From Halalkalibacter alkaliphilus (GTDB taxonomy: Bacteria; Bacillota; Bacilli; Bacillales; Bacillaceae_D): a DNA stretch of 64,000 nucleotides. The notes under the pieces are model-generated. The model saw only the letters and a program-made list of their open reading frames with translations. It was not told the DNA's origin and ran no database searches. Made by a program: the position numbers and the translations under genes. Of this stretch, positions 17,295-25,806 are shown piece by piece. How positions within the stretch are numbered: the first letter of the stretch is position 1; the number at the start of each line of letters is the position of its first letter. The stretch is taken from NCBI RefSeq assembly GCF_023555415.1, contig NZ_JAKRYL010000007.1, positions 62,001 through 126,000 on the forward strand, in the 5' to 3' direction.

Positions 17295-17721
17295 AGAAAC
17301 GAAAGAACAATTAAAAAAACGCCTAACACCGATGCAATATGCTGTCACGCAAGAGAATGGGACAGAACCGCCTTTCCGTAATGAATTTTACAATCATGAA
17401 GAAGACGGTATATATGTCGATATTGTATCAGGTAAACCTCTATTTAGTTCTTTAGATAAATATGATGCTGGATGTGGTTGGCCTAGCTTTACCAAGCCAA
17501 TCATTGATGAAGAAATAATTGAAAAAGAAGATTTTAGTCATGGGATGATTCGAACAGAAGTGCGTAGTAAAGAAGCAGATTCACATCTCGGACATGTCTT
17601 TAATGATGGTCCAGGTCCAAATGGACTACGCTACTGCATAAATTCAGCAGCATTACGTTTTATTCCAAAATCTAAATTAGAAAAAGAAGGATACGGCTTG
17701 TATCAAAAGTTATTTAAATAA
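17287..17721 (+). CDS. msrB: Peptide methionine-(R)-sulfoxide reductase MsrB
   Basis: 144-aa MsrB reducing the R epimer of methionine sulfoxide. The catalytic Cys is in [11 protein letters not shown] and the family block [11 protein letters not shown] is present. The structural zinc CxxC pairs are absent, as in many Bacillus MsrB proteins. TTGGAGGC lies seven bases before the ATG at 17287 (an adjacent in-frame ATG at 17284 is possible), and the gene overlaps the msrA end by eight bases. Expression with msrA is expected under oxidative stress. Confidence 0.96.
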   Translation: MSEETKEQLKKRLTPMQYAVTQENGTEPPFRNEFYNHEEDGIYVDIVSGKPLFSSLDKYDAGCGWPSFTKPIIDEEIIEKEDFSHGMIRTEVRSKEADSHLGHVFNDGPGPNGLRYCINSAALRFIPKSKLEKEGYGLYQKLFK

Positions 17722-17729
17722 ATAGCGAG

Positions 17730-17846
17730 AGAGAGGTTGTCTCATGTGATCTGTCCCAACCAAAGGTAAGTTTATATCTTTTCATTTGAGTACACATATT
17801 TTGTCTGACCTAGTGGGCTGAAACTTGATTTTAACACAACCTCTCT
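17730..17846. repeat. Perfect 11-bp inverted repeat with a 95-bp spacer
   Basis: AGAGAGGTTGT at 17730-17740 is matched by ACAACCTCTCT at 17836-17846, just past msrB. No open frame or T run is associated. It may be a long-loop terminator or the ends of a small decayed element. Confidence 0.6.
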
Positions 17847-17910
17847 TCCTTATTTACCAGCATGATACCTCCCTAAATCAATCTTCCAGAAAATAATCCT
17901 CTTAAATTAT

Positions 17911-18102
17911 TTACACAATTTCGTCGTACGTATATCGGACTACATATTTGTCTGTTCGCAATTTCTTTATTTCTACAAGTGGGCCAATTTCATAGCCATT
18001 CATCCAATTGTCTTCAATTTTTGCTTTCACACAACCAGCTTGAAATTTAGACCGGAATACTTGTTTATAGTAAATCCATCTTGGAATTTTGGACATTCTC
18101 AC
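17911..18102 (-). CDS. Small basic protein of unknown function (63 aa)
   Basis: 63-aa basic protein (KIPRWIYYKQVFRSKF ... PLVEIKKLRTDKYVVRYTYD) with alternating hydrophobic/charged residues, likely a small beta-fold. AAAGG lies before a GTG (18102) or an ATG (18096). No signal peptide, no cysteine pair, no recognised family. Composition looks protein-like rather than random, but with no neighbour in the same direction nearby the call remains tentative. Confidence 0.5.
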   Translation of the reverse strand: MRMSKIPRWIYYKQVFRSKFQAGCVKAKIEDNWMNGYEIGPLVEIKKLRTDKYVVRYTYDEIV

Positions 18103-18323
18103 TCATACCTTTCTCAACTTTTCTATATAGTACAAAATATTAAAGAACTATACAATTTGTTCGAACTGTAAGTTCTTATTATCTTTAACATTTTTTAGGT
18201 GAATAATCCTAGATGACATCTCCTTTAATGAACCCAACTATTATTTGAATCCCTTAGCATAGCATTCTGACCTATCATTAGGTAAAATAAAAAAGGAATT
18301 CTAAAGGAGAGGAGTTGAGTCAT

Positions 18324-19055
18324 TTGAGCAGAAGATCTTTAGAAGGCAACATAACAGAAACAAGCATTAAAAGCGCAGAGTTGCAGGAGGAAATATCATT
18401 ACTCATTTATACTCCACCTAACTTTACACCATTACAAACGTATGATGTACTAATATGTCAAGATGGAAACGACTATTTTCAGCTTGGGCGACTCCCAAGA
18501 CAAATTGAACATTTAATAAACGAAGGGGAAATAAGGGAAACGATTGTTGTTGGCATTCCTTATCCATCAGTAAGCGAACGGAGAAAACGCTATCATCCAA
18601 ATGGAGAAAAAGTTGAATCTTATATACGTTTTTTAGCAAATGAAGTGATACCATTCCTTGATAAAACGTATCCTACTCATCAACTTGCCTCATCTCGAAC
18701 GTTAGCTGGAGATTCTCTTGCTGCAACAGTATCTCTTTTAACATCTTTAAAATACCCTAGCCTATTCGGTCAAGTAATGATGCACTCTCCGTATGTTAAC
18801 GAGTTAGTTATGCAAAACGTATCTACTTATAACAAGATAGAGAACATTGCGATTTATCATGTTATTGGAACGAAAGAGACAGCTGTAAAAACAACAAATG
18901 GACAAACGCTAGATTTCGTAACTCCAAATCGGCAGTTACAAGCTATATTAAGAGAGAAGCCATTTGCCTATACTTATGAAGAATTCGATGGGGATCATAC
19001 ATGGACATATTGGCAAAAAGATTTACCAAGAGGATTAATCACGTTATTATCATAA
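18324..19055 (+). CDS. yjcH: Esterase-family alpha/beta hydrolase (YjcH type)
   Basis: 243-aa esterase-D/Fes-like hydrolase. LIYTPPNFTPLQTYDVLICQ and a nucleophile elbow LAGDSLAA (G-D-S-L-A) place the catalytic Ser near residue 130; the His is probably in FDGDHTWTYW. The start is assigned to TTG 18324, nine bases after GGAGAGGAG; TTG 18315 is too close. It is followed at 28 bases by yjcG and then yjcF, the same trio as in B. subtilis, so it is the first gene of a three-gene operon. Substrate unknown. Confidence 0.88.
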   Translation: MSRRSLEGNITETSIKSAELQEEISLLIYTPPNFTPLQTYDVLICQDGNDYFQLGRLPRQIEHLINEGEIRETIVVGIPYPSVSERRKRYHPNGEKVESYIRFLANEVIPFLDKTYPTHQLASSRTLAGDSLAATVSLLTSLKYPSLFGQVMMHSPYVNELVMQNVSTYNKIENIAIYHVIGTKETAVKTTNGQTLDFVTPNRQLQAILREKPFAYTYEEFDGDHTWTYWQKDLPRGLITLLS

Positions 19056-19083
19056 CAAACGATCACAGAAGGAGGATGTAATT

Positions 19084-19599
19084 ATGAATTATGGAATTGC
19101 TTTGTTTCCATCTAAAGAGCTTCAAGATCATGCTAACTCTTATCGCATGCGCTATGACAGTCATTATTCACTAATCCCGCCACATATCACTTTAAAAGAA
19201 ACATTTGAGGTGCAGGAAGAAGAGCTTTCTTCAATCGTCTCTACTTTAAGAGAAATTGCCAATAATGCAGAACCTGCTTTTATTGATATATACAAAGTAG
19301 ATACCTTTTACCCGCAGTCGAATACAATTTTCTTTAAGATTCGTGAGCATGAGTCGTTATCATCCTTGTATAAAGCTTTACATGAGAATCCCTTTTCTTC
19401 AAATGAGAAATATGGATTTATCCCTCACGTAACTATAGGGCAAGACCTCTCAAGTCAGGAGCACTCCGATATTGTTGGGCAATTAAAAATGAAAAAAATT
19501 GAACATCAGGAAACGATTAATCGAATGCAGTTGCTTTATCAATTAGAAAATGGTTCATGGACCGTATATGAAACATTCCACCTTGGAAAGGAAGTATAA
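19084..19599 (+). CDS. yjcG: 2H phosphoesterase / 2'-5' RNA ligase-like protein (YjcG)
   Basis: 171-aa protein with the two HxT motifs of the 2H superfamily: PPHITLKE near residue 37 and FIPHVTIGQ near residue 115. Members hydrolyse cyclic phosphodiesters of nucleotides or RNA ends; the Bacillus substrate is not known. AGAAGGAGG lies eight bases before the ATG. Middle gene of yjcHGF. Confidence 0.92.
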   Translation: MNYGIALFPSKELQDHANSYRMRYDSHYSLIPPHITLKETFEVQEEELSSIVSTLREIANNAEPAFIDIYKVDTFYPQSNTIFFKIREHESLSSLYKALHENPFSSNEKYGFIPHVTIGQDLSSQEHSDIVGQLKMKKIEHQETINRMQLLYQLENGSWTVYETFHLGKEV

Positions 19600-19606
19600 A
19601 TTAATA

Positions 19607-20035
19607 ATGGAAGTCGTTAAAGTTACAACAAAAGATCAGCTAGAAGATGCATATAACATTCGTACAAAGGTGTTTGTAGACGAACAAAATGTACCAATAG
19701 AAGAAGAAATTGACCAACATGAAGAAGAGGCAATTCACTTTGTTGTATATAGTGATGCGGACAAACCAATTGGTGCGGGTCGTCTTAGGTTCGTTGACGG
19801 TTACGGCAAAGTTGAACGAATATGTATCACCAAAGATGCTCGTGGTACTGGAGCAGGACGGGAACTGATGGAAAAGATTGAGGAAACCGCTCAATTAAAT
19901 GGGATTGGCAAAGCAAAGCTAAATGCGCAAATTCAAGCACAGGAATTCTACAGTAAACTAGGCTATGAGACGATTTCAGGAGAATTCCTAGACGCTGGTA
20001 TCCCTCATGTGACCATGACAAAATCATTAAGTTAA
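19607..20035 (+). CDS. yjcF: GNAT-family N-acetyltransferase (YjcF)
   Basis: 142-aa GNAT protein. The acetyl-CoA binding motif A is VERICITKDARGTGAGRELM with the R-G-T-G-A-G pyrophosphate loop; the N-terminus DAYNIRTKVFVDEQNVP is typical of the ElaA/YjcF branch. The ATG at 19607 matches the family length; the longer in-frame start at 19550 overlaps yjcG without a ribosome site. Last gene of the operon, ending at a strong terminator. Substrate unknown. Confidence 0.92.
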   Translation: MEVVKVTTKDQLEDAYNIRTKVFVDEQNVPIEEEIDQHEEEAIHFVVYSDADKPIGAGRLRFVDGYGKVERICITKDARGTGAGRELMEKIEETAQLNGIGKAKLNAQIQAQEFYSKLGYETISGEFLDAGIPHVTMTKSLS

Positions 20036-20043
20036 CGAAAAAA

Positions 20044-20088
20044 AGAAGCGACTGAAAATGGTGATCATCCCATTTTCAGTCGCTTCTT
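20044..20088. terminator. Bidirectional terminator after yjcF
   Basis: GAAGCGACTGAAAATGG / CCATTTTCAGTCGCTTC followed by TTTT. Convergent genes on both sides use it. Confidence 0.9.
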
Positions 20089-20111
20089 TTATAGTTGTAA
20101 TGGTTAATTTC

Positions 20112-20456
20112 TTATTCTTTATGATGTACAGGTTCTATCTCTGTCTCAGCTTGACTCAAGTGAGCTTGGACCGCTGCCACTTTCCTAGCCATGGTTGACT
20201 CCTTATCACGACGGTCATCAATTCGGATATTCGTTGCTACTCTCTGTAAACCATGTTTAAATGGTACTTCGTGTATCGCTTGAATGACATCAAATAAAAC
20301 AGGAAGTTCTCCTTCAATTAGCGTACTCATCGGTGTTAGTTGGTATGTTATTTTGCCTTCGTATGAATGTAATACCTCTTGTATTTCCGCAACATACTTG
20401 CTTACACTTGGAGTTTCTGTTCCAATTGGAATTACGGTTACATCAACAATTGCCAT
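20112..20456 (-). CDS. Internal in-frame start: stand-alone thiamine-binding-type protein (YqgV-like)
   Basis: 114-aa product expected if translation begins at the ATG at 20456. AAGGAGGA lies eight bases before it, one of the best ribosome sites in the region, and the residues from this Met match the normal N-terminus of MTH1187-family proteins (MAIVDVTVIPIGT). Family members bind thiamine or its pyrimidine moiety and form tetramers; B. subtilis YqgV is separate and lies beside yqgU. It shares its frame and stop with the longer DUF1385 product. Whether one or two proteins are made cannot be decided from sequence. Confidence 0.7.
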   Translation of the reverse strand: MAIVDVTVIPIGTETPSVSKYVAEIQEVLHSYEGKITYQLTPMSTLIEGELPVLFDVIQAIHEVPFKHGLQRVATNIRIDDRRDKESTMARKVAAVQAHLSQAETEIEPVHHKE

Positions 20457-21215
20457 ATGCCTTTCCTCCTTCTTGCGTTTTGGACGTATAACAGTTAATC
20501 TCTCAGGAAATTCTTGTGCTGCAAGCTTACGATATGATTCAATTGAAGCTATCATATGTGAACGCTCTGGCTCCATTGTTGTCACATGAACTTGCAGCCA
20601 ATAAGAAGTCGAAAGAATTACCTTTTTTATCATTCCAAATCCTTTTATATCCATAACTTTTTGTACGATCGGAACTAACAAAAGACTACTATAGGATGCC
20701 ATCTCGATTGCCCAAGTTACTTTGCCAGTCATCCCTGCTAGAAGCATTGAAAGGAGTAAAACACTTAAAAAATAAATGACAACAACATTTGTTGAGCAAT
20801 AACGATTTGTGATGCTAGCCCTTCCTATTTGGAATATTCGAGCCCTTCGAATTACTCCCTTATCACTAAATACTTTATGTTCAGCCCCATGGTATTTTCT
20901 AAGCTGTCTTGGAAATAGAAAATGAGTACCAAACATGTAATAAAACAAAAAATAATACGGCAGTCCTTCCCATATTGTAGGGTACCAAATGACTAGTAGT
21001 TTTGGAACAAAAACCAAACCTAAATAAAAAAGTGTTAATGCTTTAAACCATAAAGGCATAGAGCAGATAATTTGCTTCATCATAACGACCATTGTTGCTG
21101 CATTAACTGGTTTAAGCCAACTTTTTAACCGTCCGTTCTCATGATACGCGCATGCGACATGTTGTTTCCCTATATAAAAAATACCATTTTGATAGGAGAG
21201 CCCTCTGATCTTCAC
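20112..21215 (-). CDS. DUF1385 membrane domain fused in frame to a thiamine-binding (MTH1187/YqgV) domain
   Basis: The frame encodes 367 residues. Residues 1 to about 250 form a DUF1385 (YqhQ-like) membrane protein: the hallmark KYHGAEHKVF is present with four or five hydrophobic segments, but the N-terminus is divergent from YqhQ. From about residue 254, MAIVDVTVIPIGTETPSVSKY begins a complete thiamine-binding-type ferredoxin-like domain (YqgV/MTH1187), normally a separate protein. No stop separates them. A strong ribosome site precedes the internal ATG, so a short product may be made too. The GTG at 21215 is favoured by AAGGAAGG seven bases upstream; ATG 21221 is the alternative. The gene lies just downstream of the thiamine operon. 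Confidence 0.8.
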   Translation of the reverse strand: MKIRGLSYQNGIFYIGKQHVACAYHENGRLKSWLKPVNAATMVVMMKQIICSMPLWFKALTLFYLGLVFVPKLLVIWYPTIWEGLPYYFLFYYMFGTHFLFPRQLRKYHGAEHKVFSDKGVIRRARIFQIGRASITNRYCSTNVVVIYFLSVLLLSMLLAGMTGKVTWAIEMASYSSLLLVPIVQKVMDIKGFGMIKKVILSTSYWLQVHVTTMEPERSHMIASIESYRKLAAQEFPERLTVIRPKRKKEERHMAIVDVTVIPIGTETPSVSKYVAEIQEVLHSYEGKITYQLTPMSTLIEGELPVLFDVIQAIHEVPFKHGLQRVATNIRIDDRRDKESTMARKVAAVQAHLSQAETEIEPVHHKE

Positions 21216-21238
21216 GCACATACCTTCCTTCTGTCATA

Positions 21239-21838
21239 TTACTCTTCCTTATGACTAATTCTCAAATCCCAATGAGGTACATTGGCTGCTCCAGTAAAGG
21301 TTGGTGATGACAATAATGCATCTGTCTTTTCAAGAGGTGCATGCTCTGTCCACGTATGAAGAAAGGTTAAGACTACATCTTCTCCTTCTATTTCCTCACC
21401 CGTAACATTTACTCGTAAACGGCCTACATTCCCATAACTTTCATGTTCTACAATTTTATTTGAAAAAGGAAAAATAATCCCGTTCTCTACGACGGTTCCT
21501 TCCGATTGTTCAATAGTTCGATCAGCATACAACAGTTCAAGCAATGCTTCTTCTATCTCGATATCAGTACGTGGTGTCATCGTCTCTCTCTCCATAATGA
21601 CAATTCCAATATAATCTTCTCCATATAAACCTTCAGCAGGCATAACAGTCCAATCCCAATTCGCTGCTATTTCTACCCCTCGCTCTGTCTTTGTTGTCTC
21701 CAATTCCAATTCAATAACATCTTGTAATTCTTCATTCGTGATGGCTTCAGATCCTTGGAGAAACTGATATCCTCCAAACAGCATGACAACCGCTAAAATA
21801 GCTGGCAAAATTAATACTGGTTTATTTCCACGAAACAT
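21239..21838 (-). CDS. Membrane-anchored extracytoplasmic protein of unknown function
   Basis: 199-aa protein with one N-terminal transmembrane segment (VLILPAILAVVMLFGGYQFL) and an acidic extracytoplasmic domain. No catalytic motif or known family is recognised. GGAAGGAAG precedes the ATG at 21838; an upstream in-frame ATG at 21874 would add twelve residues without a ribosome site. It ends 17 bases before the DUF1385 fusion gene starts, so the two are probably co-transcribed. Confidence 0.78.
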   Translation of the reverse strand: MFRGNKPVLILPAILAVVMLFGGYQFLQGSEAITNEELQDVIELELETTKTERGVEIAANWDWTVMPAEGLYGEDYIGIVIMERETMTPRTDIEIEEALLELLYADRTIEQSEGTVVENGIIFPFSNKIVEHESYGNVGRLRVNVTGEEIEGEDVVLTFLHTWTEHAPLEKTDALLSSPTFTGAANVPHWDLRISHKEE

Positions 21839-21946
21839 AAACTCTTTCTTCCTTCCTATGTGTAAACAAATCAATTAAAGGTACTACTCAATATACTAAA
21901 CGATCCATCAGCATGAGTAAATGGATAAGTAGATAAACTATAAAAA

Positions 21947-21983
21947 GGTTAACTCAAAAGATTTTATCCTTTTGGGTTAACCC
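21947..21983. terminator. Terminator at the end of the thi operon
   Basis: GGTTAACTCAAAAG / CTTTTGGGTTAACC just past thiD (stop at 21990); a member of the recurring hairpin family. Confidence 0.8.
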
Positions 21984-21989
21984 CTGGTT

Positions 21990-22793
21990 TTAATTAGAAT
22001 TATACCTAAATGCTGCATGATTTGTCGGTCCAATTCCGCTCCCAATATTTAATGAATGGGATATTGCAGCAGTGATATAGGCTTTTGCAGTCTCTGTTGC
22101 TTCTTTTATATGTGCTCCCTTTGCTAATTCTGCAGCAATGGCTGCAGCAAATGTACAACCGGTACCGTGCGTATGTTTCGTATCAATGCGTTGTACTTCA
22201 AGCTCATGAATACATTTTCCGTCAAATAATAAATCAACAGCAGGTCCATCAGTTAAATGGCCTCCTTTTAATACCACAAAGCTAGGTCCAAGCTTATGAA
22301 GATCAATTGCTGCCTGCTTCATTTCTTCAAGTGACCTCATTTCTGCTCTTCCTAGCAATTTAGCTGCCTCTGGTAAGTTCGGAGTAATAACCGTTGCAAT
22401 CGGTAGTAATTCACTTGTAAGTGCCTTAACAGCTTCTTCCTGAAGAAGTGAAGCCCCTCCTTTTGCGATCATTACTGGATCTACTACAATATTTTTAACG
22501 TCATACTCTTTCAACTTATTAGCAACAAGGGTAATAATGTCCGCAGAGAATAACATTCCCGTCTTAACTGCATCTGTACCAATATCAGATAATACCGCCT
22601 CCAGCTGTGCTTCAATTGCTTCTAGCGACTGTGGAAACACACCATGAACTCCAAGTGTATTTTGAGCTGTTAAAGCTGTAATGACACTCATACCGAATGT
22701 GTGCAATTCTTGAAATGTTTTAATATCTGCTTGGATTCCAGCCCCACCACCACTATCTGATCCTGCTATCGTTAACGTTTTTGCTAAAGTCAT
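21990..22793 (-). CDS. thiD: Hydroxymethylpyrimidine/phosphomethylpyrimidine kinase ThiD
   Basis: 267-aa ribokinase-fold enzyme phosphorylating HMP to HMP-P and then HMP-PP in thiamine synthesis. N-terminal AGSDSGGGAGIQADIKTF and the anion-hole/catalytic segment THGTGCTFAAAIAAEL with its Cys are intact. AAAGGAAG precedes the ATG. Last gene of thiE-S-G-O-D, separated from thiO by about 40 bases. Under TPP riboswitch control through the operon leader. Confidence 0.96.
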   Translation of the reverse strand: MTLAKTLTIAGSDSGGGAGIQADIKTFQELHTFGMSVITALTAQNTLGVHGVFPQSLEAIEAQLEAVLSDIGTDAVKTGMLFSADIITLVANKLKEYDVKNIVVDPVMIAKGGASLLQEEAVKALTSELLPIATVITPNLPEAAKLLGRAEMRSLEEMKQAAIDLHKLGPSFVVLKGGHLTDGPAVDLLFDGKCIHELEVQRIDTKHTHGTGCTFAAAIAAELAKGAHIKEATETAKAYITAAISHSLNIGSGIGPTNHAAFRYNSN

Positions 22794-22834
22794 AGAAAGA
22801 CTTCCTTTCTAAATCTATTTGTCCCATTCAACTA

Positions 22835-23944
22835 TTACGTAAATCGTTCAGGCTTACAAGAGGAAAGCGGTGTGTATGCTTCCTTTTCATCTAATAAGTC
22901 TGCAACCGCTACAGCTGTAATTGGGCTTAATAATATTCCATTTCGATAGTGTCCTGTTGCAAAGACAACATGTGGTGCTGCCTCAAGTTTCCCTATAAGT
23001 GGAAACCCATCCTGAGTCGCAGGACGTAATCCTGCCCATGTATGGAAAGGAGTCATTTCACCTAAGAAAGGAAAAACGTGCTTATTCCAATTTGTTAGTC
23101 TCTGTATGCCTTTTTCTGTAACATCCGTTTTGAAACCTGCTATATCTTCAGAAGCTCCGTTAACCAACGTTCCATTCCCCTTTGGAACAAGATAGCCCTG
23201 ACTTGTATAGACAATATGCTTGACATGATTTACAGGTACATCATACGCGCAAATTTGCCCGCGAATTGGATAGACCGGAATACGAACTCCAAACACTTCC
23301 TCTAGCTCACTAGACCAAGCACCTGAACATACAATTAAACGATCTCCTGTAAATTGACGGCCATCTTTTGCTCGCAATGTAACCGATTGCTCCCAATCAA
23401 CAACTGTCACTTGTTCAAGTTGATCAACTACATTCACACCGTTCAGGCGGCAGGCAGCTTCAAGTGCCTTTACATAGTCAGGTGCAAACACGTGACTTTC
23501 TTCTGGATAATACATTGCCGCTTTGATATCTTTTGAAAGTGTCGGTTCCATTTCCCATAGTCGACTTCCAGATATCAATTCAGTTTCTGCTCCCCATTCA
23601 CGTTGCCAAGACTGCCTTGTTTCAAGTGCGAGAACATCCGCATCATGATAAACCGCATGAAGACTTCCGCTCTCCGAATATTCAAAGTCCATTTTTGAAA
23701 CATTCTTTACATCGCTTTGCCATTGTTTATACATCCTTAAACTATCTAAACATAATCTAAAAAAGTCATCTGGATCTTCACCAATTTCTGAATAAGGAGC
23801 AAGCATCCCGGCTGCAGCACCAGATGCTTGTCCTCCACAATTCGTTTTCTCTAATACTGTTACATCATAGTTACGTCTGCTAAGCTCAAATGCAGTTGCT
23901 AGACCTATGACGCCCCCTCCAAGAATCATTACTTTCTCTTGCAC
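22835..23944 (-). CDS. thiO: Glycine oxidase ThiO
   Basis: 369-aa FAD-dependent amine oxidase that makes dehydroglycine (iminoglycine) for thiazole assembly by ThiG. The N-terminal dinucleotide fold GGGVIGLATAFELSRR and the DAO-type segments GLRPATQDGFPLIG and GHYRNGILL near the C-terminus are complete. The start is a GTG following GGGGGGAG. It lies 20 bases after thiG. Confidence 0.94.
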   Translation of the reverse strand: MQEKVMILGGGVIGLATAFELSRRNYDVTVLEKTNCGGQASGAAAGMLAPYSEIGEDPDDFFRLCLDSLRMYKQWQSDVKNVSKMDFEYSESGSLHAVYHDADVLALETRQSWQREWGAETELISGSRLWEMEPTLSKDIKAAMYYPEESHVFAPDYVKALEAACRLNGVNVVDQLEQVTVVDWEQSVTLRAKDGRQFTGDRLIVCSGAWSSELEEVFGVRIPVYPIRGQICAYDVPVNHVKHIVYTSQGYLVPKGNGTLVNGASEDIAGFKTDVTEKGIQRLTNWNKHVFPFLGEMTPFHTWAGLRPATQDGFPLIGKLEAAPHVVFATGHYRNGILLSPITAVAVADLLDEKEAYTPLSSCKPERFT

Positions 23945-23964
23945 ATGTCTCCCCCCTGCTCTTA

Positions 23965-24744
23965 CTACTTTGAAACGAATGCTTGTAATCCACTACTTGC
24001 TGTAGCATACTTTTTCTTCGGAATTCTCCCTGCTTCGTAGGAGAGTCTCCCTGCTTCGATTGCGTATTTCATCGCTTTAGCCATCTTAACTGGGTCCTTG
24101 GCCTTTGCTACAGGGGTATTCATTAATACACCATCTGCACCTAATTCCATTGCTTGTGCAATATCCATCGCAGAACCAAGACCTGCGTCGACAATAATAG
24201 GAACATTTGCTTGTTCAATAATGAGCTCTAAATTATATGGATTTAGTATGCCTAATCCCGTTCCAATCGGAGCACCTCCTGGCATTACTGCTGCTGCCCC
24301 GGCTTCCTCTAATCGTTTACAAAGCACTGGATCATCAGAAGTATATGGCAAAACGACAAATCCCTCTTTCGCCAGTACTTCTGTTGCTTTTAGTGTTTCA
24401 ATCGGATCAGGCAATAACGTTTTCTCGTCTACACTGATTTCTACTTTAATCCAATCACTTAAGCCTGAAGCCTTAGCCAATCTTGCAATTCGAATTGCCT
24501 CTTCTGCTGTTTGGGCACCCGATGTGTTTGGTAAGTAGGTAAACGACATCCCTTCTAAATGTTGTAAAATAGCATCTTCATTCGGAGCTCCTAGATTGAC
24601 TCGTCTAATAGCAAAGGTCAACACCTCAGCTTCGGATGCCTTAATTGCTTCATTTTGGACAAATGGATTTGGATACCTTCCCGTCCCAAGAAAGAAACGC
24701 GAAGATAATTCTTTTCCTGCAATCGTTAATTTATTTTGTTTCAT
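23965..24744 (-). CDS. thiG: Thiazole synthase ThiG
   Basis: 259-aa TIM-barrel enzyme condensing DXP, dehydroglycine and ThiS thiocarboxylate into the thiazole phosphate. The Schiff-base lysine is in DWIKVEI; phosphate-binding [10 protein letters not shown] and [10 protein letters not shown] loops are present. The ATG at 24744 follows the ThiS stop by one base, with GGAGGTGG as ribosome site; a longer frame from 24777 runs through thiS coding sequence and is unlikely. Confidence 0.96.
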   Translation of the reverse strand: MKQNKLTIAGKELSSRFFLGTGRYPNPFVQNEAIKASEAEVLTFAIRRVNLGAPNEDAILQHLEGMSFTYLPNTSGAQTAEEAIRIARLAKASGLSDWIKVEISVDEKTLLPDPIETLKATEVLAKEGFVVLPYTSDDPVLCKRLEEAGAAAVMPGGAPIGTGLGILNPYNLELIIEQANVPIIVDAGLGSAMDIAQAMELGADGVLMNTPVAKAKDPVKMAKAMKYAIEAGRLSYEAGRIPKKKYATASSGLQAFVSK

Positions 24745-24745
24745 C

Positions 24746-24943
24746 TCAGCCACCTCCAACGAATTGAACAAGTTCAATTCTCATGCCTTCTTTTAGTTCA
24801 ATCCCTGACCAATTGGTACGTTCAATAATCTTTCCATCTACCTCAGTTACAACAAGATGTGGTTCGAGTTCAAAATGCGACACCACTTCTTCAAGGTTGG
24901 AAACGTCTACGTGATGTTCTTCCCCATTTATAATTAAACGCAT
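24746..24943 (-). CDS. thiS: Sulfur carrier protein ThiS
   Basis: 65-aa ubiquitin-fold sulfur carrier ending in VGGG, the C-terminal di-glycine needed for adenylation by ThiF and thiocarboxylate formation. [13 protein letters not shown] opens the beta-grasp. It is seven bases after thiE and one base before thiG. The partner ThiF is missing from this operon and is probably the E1-like protein encoded at 35715-36734. Confidence 0.95.
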   Translation of the reverse strand: MRLIINGEEHHVDVSNLEEVVSHFELEPHLVVTEVDGKIIERTNWSGIELKEGMRIELVQFVGGG

Positions 24944-24950
24944 CTACTAT

Positions 24951-25577
24951 TCACCCTTTTTCAGCTAATATTTTTGTGAATTGCTGACAAACACCTTTTA
25001 CATCTTTTGCACCAACAATTTCAGATATCATACAAATTCTAGTTGCACCTGCATCTAGTACTTGGTCTACATTGTGCAATTTAATTCCGCCGATCGCTAC
25101 AAACGGAATATTGATCTCTGCAACAACTTGCTTAATATACTCAGTTGTAACAGGATCGACGACATCCACTTTACTATTGGTATGAAAAATCGGCCCAACA
25201 CCAATGTAATCAGCTCCACCCGCTTCAGCCTCGCGAGCTTCCTCAATTTTGTGAGTGGAAAGTCCGATGATTTTATCTTGTCCCATGATCTTCCTTGCTT
25301 CAGCAAGGGGCAAATCATCTTGGCCAATGTGTATGCCATCAGCATCAACTGCAAGAGCAACATCAATGTGGTCATTTACAATAAACAACACATCATGCTT
25401 TCTTGTTAATTCACGTAGTGACTTTGCTTTGTTTAGCACATCTCTTTTGCTACTCGTTTTATCTCGTAACTGAATAATATCAACACCACCCAAAATGGCT
25501 TCTTCCATTACTTCTACAAGGTCTCTGCCTTGGTGAAATTCTTCGCCTGTAATCGCGTATAACTTAAACTCTCTCAT
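24951..25577 (-). CDS. thiE: Thiamine-phosphate synthase ThiE
   Basis: 208-aa TIM-barrel enzyme joining HMP-PP and thiazole phosphate. IIQLRDK, FIVNDHIDVALAVDADGIHIGQ and GVGPIFHT carry the pyrophosphate/Mg ligands expected for ThiE and less conserved in the regulator-like paralogue TenI, so ThiE is preferred. AAAGGTGGG precedes the ATG. First gene of the operon, 74 bases downstream of the riboswitch aptamer. Confidence 0.93.
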   Translation of the reverse strand: MREFKLYAITGEEFHQGRDLVEVMEEAILGGVDIIQLRDKTSSKRDVLNKAKSLRELTRKHDVLFIVNDHIDVALAVDADGIHIGQDDLPLAEARKIMGQDKIIGLSTHKIEEAREAEAGGADYIGVGPIFHTNSKVDVVDPVTTEYIKQVVAEINIPFVAIGGIKLHNVDQVLDAGATRICMISEIVGAKDVKGVCQQFTKILAEKG

Positions 25578-25606
25578 GAGTAACCCACCTTTTTATACAT
25601 AAAATC

Positions 25607-25642
25607 GAAAAAAAGCCGCATCCGAACATACGGAATACGGCT
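25607..25642 (-). terminator. Riboswitch expression-platform terminator
   Basis: AGCCGTATTCCG / CGGATGCGGCT followed by seven T on minus, immediately after the TPP aptamer. This intrinsic terminator is the likely off state for the thi operon. Confidence 0.9.
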
Positions 25643-25650
25643 CAGATGAC

Positions 25651-25734
25651 TTCCCTACGCTGGCGTGATCCAGATCAGGTATGAGGGTAAAAGGATAACC
25701 TTTTTCTCAGTCCACTTATTGTGGACACCCCTAG
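25651..25734 (-). promoter_or_regulatory. TPP riboswitch (THI box)
   Basis: On minus the leader contains the conserved THI elements in order: GGGGTGTCC, GGACTGAGA, ACCCTCATACCTGATCTGGA and the closing CGCCAGCGTAGGGAA. The CTGAGA and CCTGATCTGGAT blocks bind thiamine pyrophosphate. With the terminator that follows, TPP would stop transcription before thiE. Confidence 0.97.
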
Positions 25735-25756
25735 TCTATAATACATACTAGTTATA

Positions 25757-25786
25757 CAGTTATTATGACATACTGACCAAAAAAAG
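25757..25786 (-). promoter_or_regulatory. Possible sigma-A promoter for the thi operon
   Basis: On minus TTGGTC and TATAAC with an 18-base spacer lie about 25 bases before the riboswitch aptamer. Spacing fits; the hexamers are only moderately matched. Confidence 0.4.
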
Positions 25787-25806
25787 CAAGAGGTGAAGTT
25801 AACATC

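Noticed and set aside
24098-24538. Plus-strand 146-codon open frame opposite thiG
   Set aside because: It lies wholly within the well-supported thiG gene on minus and has no ribosome site or sensible protein features.
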